This document shows positions 1-10,900 of a DNA stretch of 64,000 bases, one piece after another (the stretch's first letter is position 1; the number at the start of each line of letters is the position of its first letter). The position numbers were made by a program, and so were the translations under genes. The notes below the pieces were generated by a model, which was not told where the DNA came from, made no database searches, and saw only the letters and a list, made by a program, of their open reading frames with translations. The stretch spans positions 62,001 to 126,000 of the forward strand of contig BDDD01001642.1 of assembly GCA_001972305.1 (NCBI GenBank), in the 5' to 3' direction. This stretch comes from Cephalotus follicularis. Lineage: Eukaryota; Streptophyta; Magnoliopsida; Oxalidales; Cephalotaceae.

Positions 1-811
1 GATCCTAGTGTTACTTTTTTTGTAATCAGGTCGTCTCAAGAGGCTCATGTTACTGTTTCGATCATTTGAATTTCAAAACATTGTAATAGCAATGATTGTT
101 CTAATTCCTTTTGTTTTGTGTGGTATTATTTTGAAGTGATTTGTGTCTAAAGTTATCGAAAAAGAAACAAAGAAGGGATTGCCTCAACCTATGTAAAATC
201 ATTGGATAAAAGTCATTATTTCAAGAAATACCGACACCGAACCAATGTCACCTCTGTAAAAAAGCATTAAGTCATCAACAAAAGCAAGCTTTATTTTCTT
301 ATAGTCAGATATTTGATCAGATAGGTTAGTACAACTGATATATGGTTCTTGCTCTGTGGGTGTTTTCATTAGCAAGCTTTCATTTCTCTATGGGTATTTT
401 GTAACTTTTGTATATTTTATTATAAATACACACACTTTGAACTTCTTCCCAAAAAAAAAAAGATAGATGATTCTTGCTCATACCGAAATTTTCTGCGACT
501 AAGTTATAAATCTCTAACACGATCGCAACTCCTAGTCATATTCTCAAGGCCACTTTTTGCAAAATTGTGTAGATTTGCCAACAACAGTAGGTCATCAACC
601 AGTTTTTTCATTATCTGCAAACGTGAAATTACTAGATAGTTTGAAATTTTCTCTGAGAACCAAATTTCGTCGTGCTGACGAACTTTGGGCATAGGGAAGG
701 GTGAGAATAATCTTTGTGAAAGTTCAACTTATCTCCAACTCAGGCTCCAAGGCATCAGCTTCGTTAACATTGTGATAATTCCATCTGATTTGTTGTCTCG
801 TTTGGCTCTCA
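1..811. other. intergenic DNA, no gene recognised
   Basis: AT-rich sequence downstream of the minus-strand hinge-protein gene. Short open stretches exist, the longest being a 62-codon minus-strand frame at 504-692. None shows a domain, splice context or similarity I recognise. Confidence 0.5.
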
Positions 812-819
812 TTTATCAT

Positions 820-1315
820 TAGGGATGGCAATGCGGAGGTTGAGTACCAATACCATAGTCCTCGTCCCCGTCCCCCGTTTTTTTTTCCCCCCCATACATG
901 TGCAAATATTGTTAAAGATCATCATCCCCGTCTCCGCGAAAACTTATTAATTCCTGTATCCTATCCATACCCTTCCTATACATAGAGAAATTTTTCTCTT
1001 CTCACATTACAATATTCAATAATTTAAAACAAACATAATGTTTTAAACAAATCGTGGGTAACAAACATAATGTTTTAAACATGATTATGTAATAAAGATA
1101 AAATTTAAAAATATTTTAAAAACTTAATAACGAGTATAGAGAGATTCAGAAAGAATAGCATGACAAGCTATGTTCGTACCCTCCCGATCCCCGTTGTCGG
1201 GTACCTAAAATCTCTCCGTCCCCATCCCCGTCGCCGTCCCTTGCGGCTAATCCCCTCCCCGTACGGGTTTGGTAAGGTCGAATACCTTTTTTTACAAATA
1301 TACTTGTCATCTCTA
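820..1315. mobile_element. hAT-type non-autonomous DNA transposon (MITE), copy 1
   Basis: The left end reads TAGGGATGGCAA (820-831). The right end reads TTGTCATCTCTA (1304-1315), which matches the inverted left end at 10 of 12 positions. The flanks TTTATCAT (812-819) and TTTATCCT (1316-1323) form an 8-bp target duplication with one mismatch, the size expected for hAT transposases. The interior is C-rich on this strand, with runs like CCCCGTCCCC and GTACGGGTTTGG, and has no transposase frame. It is a non-autonomous relative of the copy at 43419-44126. Class by ends and TSD is fairly secure; the family name is not. Confidence 0.75.
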
Positions 1316-1323
1316 TTTATCCT

Positions 1324-1745
1324 ATGTAGCCACATATTCTGATTTGGTTCAATAACCATATTATTCTGAAATATAAATTTCGGATATAGGAAGATATGCC
1401 AGAAAAAAAAAAGGCTTAATTGTCATTGGGAATCAGTTATCTTTCATGTTTAAAAGGCGGGAACAGTGACCAGATAGAGCTAAATCTGATTTTAAATTTT
1501 TTATTGCAAGGTTAAAGGATATGCCAAATGATTTGAGATGTACATTGCTTAAGAGTGAATATTTTTAGCAACATCAGATACCAATAGATTGAACATCAAG
1601 TGTAGAGGGACATACATGACGTGAAAAAAAATCATTTTAGTATGTTAATTGGTAGTGATTTTTTTTATTTCTTCATCTTCGGATTTCTCTCTAATTATCT
1701 AGGGTAAATACTGGAGGTGAATCAGAATTACATAAGATTTTTCTC
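1324..1745. other. intergenic DNA downstream of the hinge-protein gene
   Basis: AT-rich, with poly-A and poly-T tracts. I see no coding or repeat structure here. The 3' UTR of the minus-strand gene probably ends near 1750. Confidence 0.4.
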
Positions 1746-1771
1746 TGCATCGAATTCCTCTAACAACCCAT

Positions 1772-1777
1772 TTTATT
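1772..1777 (-). terminator. poly(A) signal of the hinge-protein gene
   Basis: AATAAA on the minus strand, about 170 nt downstream of the stop codon at 1946-1948. This distance suits a plant 3' UTR of roughly 190 nt. Position and motif are seen; use as a cleavage signal is inferred. Confidence 0.5.
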
Positions 1778-1945
1778 CAAAGATAGTTTAGTTTCAAGTC
1801 CATAAAGAAAATCAGTTAAAAGTAAAGGACAAAAAACCATATATAATATGTATTCTGGGGCTGACAATGAGCCTCACAATTTGGCTAAAATTTTCTCATG
1901 CAAAGAGAGAACAGAAACAAAGGAGGTACACTATAAACCTCCCAC

Positions 1946-1978
1946 TTACTTCAGTTTAGTAAACAGTTTTGGAGAAAC
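1946..1978 (-). CDS. QCR6: QCR6 exon 4 (last coding exon)
   Basis: Minus strand reads [10 protein letters not shown] followed by TAA, the family C-terminus (APKLFAKLK type). The acceptor AG is plus-strand CT at 1979-1980. It follows an 83-bp intron (1979-2061), a normal plant size, which contrasts with the giant upstream intron. Confidence 0.88.
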   Translation of the reverse strand, partial: VSPKLFTKLK

Positions 1979-4900
1979 CTGCATTCCCAAATGACAAATT
2001 TCAGGTCATCAGTAAAGTCTAGATGCCAAATCATTAAAAAAATCATGTAAAGACAACTTACACATTTATCAACACAAGACAAGTAGTCAAAATACTGTCC
2101 AGTACAGTGCTTGTGCCCACTGCCATCCACTTCAATCCTCTTAACACATGCCTGTATTGAGGAGAATAGAATCGAACTTCAATGGAAAAAGAGGTTATAT
2201 CCTTGCTAAAAACAAATTCTATTGGTCGTAAATTTGTAATCTGGCATTTCAATGCCGCAGTCACCACTTAAAGATACGGTTTCAAAATCTGACAAATGCA
2301 CAAATATTCCAAATATGTATTGGAGCCTACAATAATCAACATCCATAAAATATGTCATCAGCTCATCAAATGATATTGTAAATTAAGCACCCAAAACTCG
2401 AGTAAAGCAATTAATTGTTATATGCCCCGCTAAAAGAAAAGGAATCAAGAAACTAATAGTATCTACTACATGTTTTTATATCACAATTTATAATAACCAA
2501 TGGTAATCAAAAGAATAGTATAGTTGAATCTTAAGTACATACTGATTCCAAATCAGTTGTATTCGAAATTATCCTGCCCTGGTTACATACCTTCATATGT
2601 AACATTATGTGACCTTTCCCTTAATTATGTCTATTTACTTCATCAATATCACTGTTCAAATTAAAAAAAAAAATTTGAAATCCGTCTCCCATCTTGTCAT
2701 CTTATAAACCGTCTCCCATCCTCTGTATTGAATGGAGTTGTTCCTTATACTCTTCTTCATCCTGGTCAGCCTCTCTAGTTAGTTCGTCCCCGAGTATTTG
2801 GGTGTGTTTGCTTGGTTCATTCCTTGGACCCTGGTATTGATAAGCTGCCCCCTCATGCAGAAAAGTGTGTTTGTTGGTCACTCTCGAACTCAAAAATGAT
2901 ATGTTTGTTACAGTCCGCGTCAACGTTGGGTGTCTGTGTCTGCTGATGAGACATTTTTTTAGGACAACCTATTACACTACAGAGTCTCAGCCAGAACCTT
3001 CAACAATGCATCTTTTTCTTCCTCCCGCTGTTTCTCAGCCAGGACAAAAGCCTCTGTAGGTGTACTCACGTAGACTTCGGTCAATTCCAGAGTCAATTGA
3101 TACTCCACAACAATACGACCCACCACCACTGACTATTGTCTCCGATTCATCTGCTCCTGAGTCACCAATTGATCACCGTACATGTTCCCATAAAAGTACC
3201 TAATATCCTCTTTCAGACTTTGTTTCTTATAATAATCTGTCTCCCGATTTGTTTGCCTTTGTGTCGTCCCTTTCTTGTATGTCTGTGCCTAATAGTGTGC
3301 AGGAAGCTCTAACTCATCCTGGATGGACCTGTGCTATGGAATGTGAAATGGCTGCGTTACATACCAACAAAACCTGGGATCTTGCCCTTTACCATCTAGC
3401 AAGCAGTTAGTTGGGTGTTGTTGGGTCTTTATGGCCAAGCATCATCCTGATGGCATAGTGGAACGATTAAAGGCCGGTCTTGTTGCTAAAAGATATACTC
3501 AGACATATGGTGTTGATTATGATGAAACTTTCTCTTAGTTGGCTAAAATTCCCTATGTTCTTATTCTTATATCGTTGGCTGCTCGGTTCCATCGGCCTTT
3601 ACACCAGTTGGATGTGAAAAATGCCTTCCTACGTGGTGATCTTTATGATGAGGTTTACGTGGAGCAACCCCCCGGGTTTGTTGCTCAGGATGAGATGGTT
3701 TGCAAATTGCGAAGGCTCTATATAGTTTGAAGCAATCTCTTCGTGCTTGGTTTGGAAGATTTAGTGATGCTATGGTTAACTTTGGTATGGGTCAATGTAG
3801 TGTGGATCACTTAGTATGTAGTATGTCATCTTCTGCTGGGTGTATTCTTCTACTAGTTTATGTAGATGATATTATTGTTACTGGAAGTGATGTTAGCGTG
3901 TGTTTAGTACTAAAGATCTGGGTCGGTTACGTTATTTTCTGGGCATTGAGGTTGCATATTCTAGTGTTGGTATTGCTCTTCTCAAAAAAAGTATTCTCTT
4001 GACATCTTAGGGGATGTAGGGCTCGTGATTGTAATACTAGGGAACTCCTATGGATCCTTTTGTGAAACTTGATAATGAGCAAAGTGATCTTCTACATGAT
4101 CCTGAGAAATATCGACAATTAGTTGGCAAATTGAATTATCTTACCATTACTCGTCCAAATGTTTCTTTTACTGTTTGTGTGGCAAGTCAGTTTATGAGTA
4201 TTCCTCGTACTCATTGGCAGGCAATTCTTCAAATTATAAAATACTTGAAAGGAGCTCCTGGTCAAGGCCTTACACTTCGAGATCCAGGGCATCTTAATAT
4301 ATTTGGATATTCTTATCCAGACTCTTTGGAGTTGTAGGCCACTCGAATGTTGATTGGGCAGGGAGTCCTATTTATCGTCGTTCTACTTCAGGTTATTGTA
4401 TTTTTCTTTGAGGAAATCTTGTATCATGAAAGAGCAAGAAACAGTGCATAGTTAGTGTTGAGGTTGAATATCGGGCTATGACTAATATAACATGAGAAGT
4501 GCAATGGGTACGAATGTTATTGGCTGAGATTGGATTGCCCATGAAAGGGTCGTCTACCCTCCATTGTGATAATCAATCAGCTATGCACATTGCCAACAAT
4601 CCTATCTTTCATGAGCGAACAAAGCATGTTGAAGTAGATTGTCATTTTGTTCGTGAGAAAGTAAAGTGTGGAGATGTTCAACTAATTCAAACAAGATTTA
4701 AAGAACAGTTAACTGATATGTTTACAAAACCTCTTCGGCATGGTCTTATTTCATATATTTGCAATAAGTTAGGCCTTTTCGATATGTATGCCCCAACTTG
4801 AGGTAGAGTGTTATTGTTATTTGTATTTATCTTTTATTATTTAGTTGCAAGTTTAGGCCAGATATAGGAGATAAGCCCATATTTATTGAGGGTCCTAACA

Positions 4901-7900
4901 AGTACCTATATATAGCGATGATATCCTAATAATAAAATTAAGCAATTCATTATCAGTTACACCCACAACTCTCTCAACAGGACCACTCTCGTGGTGGTCA
5001 GGGTTAGCCTCCAGAGCCTCTGCACGAACCCCCAACAGTCCCAAGCTAGTGACCAAATGTTCTTGGTTGTCCTGAATGGTTCTGAGTTGCTCACCAAGCT
5101 CTATTAATAAATTGTCACACTCGGTTTCAGTCATGGGATGACCCTTATGAGATGCTCCACTATGAGTAGACAATATGAGTCCGAAATGAATCTTATTTGA
5201 AATGCTATACAATAAAATGAATGAATGTGCTAAAGATATTCCGAAAGACCAATTCAAACAACGAATTAATAAAATGCACAAATGAGAAAATGCAAACACT
5301 TTAAATTGAGGGTATTAGGGAATGGTTCAAAGCGCTCCTAGAAAGAAATTCTACCTGTAGAAATCTTCCAAAGAGTATCCAACAAAAAAAAAAGGCTCAA
5401 TGATTATAATTGGAAATCCCTATATATTTTTAGAGTGTTTTTTTTAAGCTGGGTCAAAATTCAAGTAAGTTAGAGTACGCTGATCTGGTGAGTAGAGTAA
5501 CAACTGAAACATTGATGACAACGTAGATGAAAAACTGACAAAAAGTCGCAGCTACGCCGAACAAAGTACGACGGCACGTGTAGTGTAACGACCCGAACTC
5601 ATTTGTATTATTTACTGTATGCTCGTTACCACGTGTACCTACTTGTATTTGTGGATTTGAGTATTTTATACTAATCCTATTTATATTTGATGAGCATGCG
5701 TATTATTATTTTATTCTGGTCTGTTACGTTTGAACTTCGGTATATCAGGCCGCTATTGTTGTAGCCATTTAAACTTACCATGGCTGGCCCCCACCTTACA
5801 TCATTGTGCAAATCATATTCTATCCTCTCAATATTTCAACTTCTCCCCGTAGCCACATGTTCAGATTTCTCGTCTCCTTACCCCTACTCAACTAACCAAC
5901 ACATGCACCAACTCTTACACTTAGCACACAACAGACACAAATATCTCCTAAAATCCTATAACTCACCCGTACACCACACCCTTAACTTCCCTTATCATTA
6001 TGTCTCCCACTTGCATACTAATGCCCTCATATTACAAAACAACTCATATATATATATGTCGTGCCTACCCAACCATAAAAGAGGGGGTTTGAAGCTTCAA
6101 TCTGCTACTATAACACAACAATTACACATCATCTACATCCTTGAAGATTGGAACTAGTGGGGACCCTTGCACTTGATTCCAATCTCACTTTACTGCTGTT
6201 TTGGTCACAAAAAGCTTCTAAGTGTTACGTTGAATTTCTCTACCTAAAATGCTACTGATTATGCACTATTTTACTTGTATAATTGATTGGTATGGAATGG
6301 ACTGACTTGATGTTGTTTGGTTGAAAATGCTAGTTTTAGGTTTTGTATGCTTAATGACCTAAAATTGGAACTCGGATTAAACAATGGATTCAATGGATGA
6401 AAACATGTTTATTGAACCCTAATAAACATATATGAACTACTAAAATCGGTGGAAAATGACTTGGTATGAATTTGGATTGGAAATGGCCTAACTGCATAAA
6501 CTGGTACAACTACTGCCAGTTTAAGCGTTGCCGCTTGTCCTATAAACGTCACCGCTTAGAGATGTTTATGCTAGGAAATATGACGAACACGATCAAAACG
6601 CCAGCGCTTTGATTCTAAGCGCTGACAGTTTGATATTGAGCGTTGATGCTTAATACCTTCGCCTCTTAACGTGGCTTCGTCTGGGGGCAAAGCGCTGCCG
6701 ACAATGCTAAGCGTGGATATGGGCACTGACCTATAAGCGTCGCCGCTTAGTCTAATGGTCGCCGCTTGGAGCGCCTCTCACAGGACTGAACTTAAGGCCC
6801 AAAGCGTTGCCGCTTTCAATGAAAGCGTCGCTGCTTAAGGTATTGTTTTTGCTACCTAAACTGATTTCAATCCTTTTCAAAACAACTGCTTGACCGGATC
6901 AATTCTTGAGATTACTCGAGCCTTTTCAACTGTTTTCTCTCTGGTTAGGAGCTCACGCTGATCTTTCTGCAGATCATTCGATTGTGTACCACTTTCGTTT
7001 GACACGATGGGCTAACCGATCCGTCCGACCACTAGATGGCTTGTCTAGTTGATCTGACCGCAGTATTATCATCAAACGAATCGTGGTGTTGAACGACGAA
7101 ATAGTCGTGTTGAGGATTGAGTGACTGATTGAGACCATGGATACATCAGTGATTCCCTAGTCGGGGTCGCGTGCTATTCACGCCGATTAGGTATCCGTTA
7201 CTTAGTGGTTAATGATATTGTCACCGACTGTTATTGACTTTGATTGTTTGACTAACTACAACATAGGTCCTTAGCGATTTCTAATTGGGCCAGCCATAAG
7301 AGGACTTTATGTCTATCTGTTCCCCCTGATAGATCTTCGTCGCCTATTGACTTAATACTGTGAACATGTACTTGACTTGTATCGACTTGATTTGATTGTT
7401 CCTATTAGAGCAACCTCGCGACTCTAGTCGGGATGCGAGATGACCGTTTTTACCGTCTACTCTCCCTGATTGGATCGTCACCAGCCTTCAGCTGTATTAC
7501 TTGACTTGATTCCCTCCGGTGGTACCTATCACTGTGAACACACTTGATGGTACCTACCGTCGCGTGCACGATGACTCCTGATCATTTGAAGAGGACCTAG
7601 TGGCACTTATCCCCACGTATGCACACCCGTGGTACCTATGTGTTCAGCTGGTACCTATCACTAAGTAGGCTCTTAGCTAGTACCTACCACTAAGTAGGCC
7701 TAGTAAGTTTAATCTATTGATTTGATTCTACTGGGCCGGTCTAGCCGTCAACTCTTCAGTACTACCCTCCGGAGGTTAGATTCCCATTCTACTTGACTTA
7801 ACATGACATGACTTGTACAGATATGAGGTTACACGCTCTATGGGATTCACTTGATTTGATTGGATTTGATCGAAGTGTTTTCACACTCTGCTATGGATTA

Positions 7901-10900
7901 CTATTGATTGACTGCTAGATTAATGATAGGACTTATATTAGATCCTACTCCTATACACCGGTATGGGACGTTTGTATACAACTGGTAGATCACAGCAGTC
8001 ATTCATGCATTCTTATATGCCATGCATTATTACTGTACACTTGATGCTTGTTAATGTTCACTCGCACATTTATATCACACTACATACATGTATATAGCAT
8101 AATCTGCGCATAGGGATATATATATTTGGCCCTATGGCTGACCCCTCCTTCAAGATGGGAATCTACGTGTTTTCAGGTGACGCTGAAGGGACCAATTCTC
8201 AAGGAGACTGCTAGTTCCTACTCTTCCGCTCATAGACTTGAAGACCGTAAGAACCGGACCTTATGCTATTTTCTTATGCTTTGTTTTGCTGCATGTATCA
8301 TGATGTGTTGATTTGGACTAAGTGATGTACTTATTTGGGATTGTAATATTTAAGGAGTTCTTGTATTACATTAAGTACATTACTCATGCATGTAATAAAA
8401 GTTTTAATTTATCTTCCTTTTTAATATGGTACCTAAGCCCGAATACTGTATATGATTTGTACGTGACGCTACCGGGCCTCCGGGCACTGGACGTCACATT
8501 TGGTATCAAAGACAATGTCAGCCTGCTATGTTAAGTATTAAACTGTAGTGATAGATGCTTTTAAACGTTTTTTGCTATGACTCTAACATTTTCCCGTAAT
8601 AAGGTAGATTATGGACGACAGAGCAAAACGTGGCAGCTCTGTTCATGAGAACGTGATCCCAGAGTATGATCCTAATGATCCACCTCGGGGAGCTGACCCC
8701 GAAGTTTGGAGGCAAGTATGTGCCACCATGGCACAGATGAGGAACTTGATGGGTCACAAAGCAGAGACAGCTGAGCGAAGCCTGCGGAGAGACAGTTAGC
8801 TGAACCGGTTTCTGAAATTATAGCCACCAGCCTTTCTGGGACTACCAGATCCTATTGTAAGAGAGTATTGGCTACTCCAGATAGAGAAAATCGTCCAAGT
8901 CTTGGATTGCGATGATGAGCAGAAGTTGATCCTATCTGCTTATATGTTGCAAGGAGAAGCCGAACACTGGTGGGCAATGGTTGATACGGAGTGGACTAGG
9001 AATGGTACAGTTCGCTCATGGACCACAATTTCAGGCTGAATTCAATGCTCATTACTTCCCTCAAGATCAAAAAGATAGGAGAGAGATTGAGTTCGCTAAT
9101 ATGGTACAGGGGACCATGTACGTTATAGAATATGAGTCCAGATTCATACAATTGTCCCATTCTGCTCCGTACTTAGTGGAAGGGCAAGGACGGCGAGCGA
9201 AGAAGTTTATTCGCGGATTGAGGATCGACTTGCGGAGATAGTTGGCCACTTTCAATTTAACTTCTATCACGGATATTGCTACTCAGAGTAGACAACTTGA
9301 GGAGCTTGCCGAGGAGAGCCGGCAAATGAAGAGAAACAAAGCTAACACTCAACCAGCACCACCTTCTTGGTAGGGTAGCGGCAGTGGTACCGATAGTGAC
9401 AAATCGCAGAAGACAGATAGCAGTGATTCTCCGGGTTCACAGAGTAGCAATCCTTCCAGTGGTAGGAACCAGTCACGGACCTCAAGGAGGCGTAGCCAAT
9501 CACGGAGTCTCGTCAAGGCAACAGGTCTAGGGGATCTGGTCAGGGCAACCCCTACCGATACTCTAATACAGGCAATCAGGGTTCCCCATCTTTGTGTATG
9601 CATTGCAACAAGTCTAACCACTCCTCAGATAATTGCAGATGGTTCTTGGGCCTTCGTACAGTTTGTGGAGCCAATGATCATTTCACTATAGACTGTACTC
9701 GAAGTAATTTTCGTAGAAGAACAACACAAACTCCACAGCCCCAGGCATCTCAGGGAAAGACTTATCAGGGACAACATGGAGTGCACCGTCAACTTCTCAT
9801 GGGGCTTCTTAGTCCAAAGGGAAGCAGGTTGCAAGTTCTAACCCGACCGTGCAGGCCAGAGTCTTCTCCATGGATTCAGGTACTATTGTTGGTTCTACTA
9901 CAGTGACTGGAGGTATTCTCTAACTTTTTCAACTTTCGACGCAGGTCGTTATTGATCCGGGCTCATCCCATTCATTCACTGCAGCACAAATTGTCCTTAA
10001 CTTGGGTCTGAGACCTGACTATTTACCTTTCCTCATGGAGGTTAGTACACCTATCGGTGAGGCTTCTACCGCCGATTGAGTGTGTCGAGACTATTTACTG
10101 GAGATTGACGGTCGTCGCTTGCAAGCCAACCTAATTGTTCTCCCCAAGCAGTGTAAGCCCCAGATTTTTATATGTACGGACTGGTATGCATTATTGTTTG
10201 TACTTATATGGTATTGTACAATATTGTATTGATGAATAGTATGGATTGTATATGATATAAACTATTTTTCACTTCTATGTCTGTTTATGGGTAGTGGAGG
10301 TTCAGTAGAACCTGATCGTAGCTTGTATGATTTTCGCTTAAAGGGAACCTATTTCTATATATAGGCGGTTCAGTTCTTTCTATTCTCATTCCCATTTCTC
10401 ATTCCATTCTAGAGAGAGAGTGAGTTAGAGAGAGAAAGTGGGCGGAATCAAGCAAACAAGGTGTCTTTGGGATCGTGGCAGTGTATAGAACCTGAAGAGA
10501 TAAGCAGAACGAAGATTTAAACAACATATTCTCCGTTCTTAGCCAAATTTAAGGTAGGTTCTACAAAAGCTTTGATCTCAACATCGTGATGATTTTGTTT
10601 GATATTATGGTTATGGATAGTTGTATACATGCTATATGGATGAACCAGGGTATTTGTTATGGTTAAAAAGGATCAATATGGGAATCAGGGAGAGAATTTA
10701 GAGTTTTAGGTTTATAGGCCTAATCTCTTCTCTCTCTAGATTTACGGATTACGGGTATGGATCTGAAGAATTAAAGTTGTTTTTAACTTACTATCGACCT
10801 TAGGGGCATATAGCTGCCTTTGGATCAATTTAAAAGGATTGAAATGGTTTTAAAATGAATTTTACAGTGGATTTGACGAGCTGCTTGCTGCTGTCAAACC

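Larger units (their letters stand above)
2690..4979 (+). mobile_element. Ty1/copia retrotransposon, 5'-truncated
   Basis: Contains, in copia order, the integrase C-terminal region, RT, RNase H and a short 3' LTR, all on the plus strand. The 5' LTR, gag, protease and integrase core are missing. Left boundary is approximate: the first recognisable codons are near 2709. The element lies antisense in the QCR6 intron. The 5-bp target duplication cannot be tested because the 5' end is gone. Confidence 0.85.

Noticed and set aside
1160-1359. Overlapping 60- and 63-codon frames on both strands
   Set aside because: Inside the hAT MITE and caused by its C-rich repeats.
1946-2151. Exons 3-4 as a separate processed pseudogene
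   Set aside because: They are split by an 83-bp intron with perfect splice sites and start exactly at the codon where exon 2 ends, on the same strand.
5780-6157. 125-codon plus-strand frame as a gene
   Set aside because: It lies wholly inside element A's 5' LTR; the matching part of the 3' LTR (about 31610-32010) has indels that destroy it.
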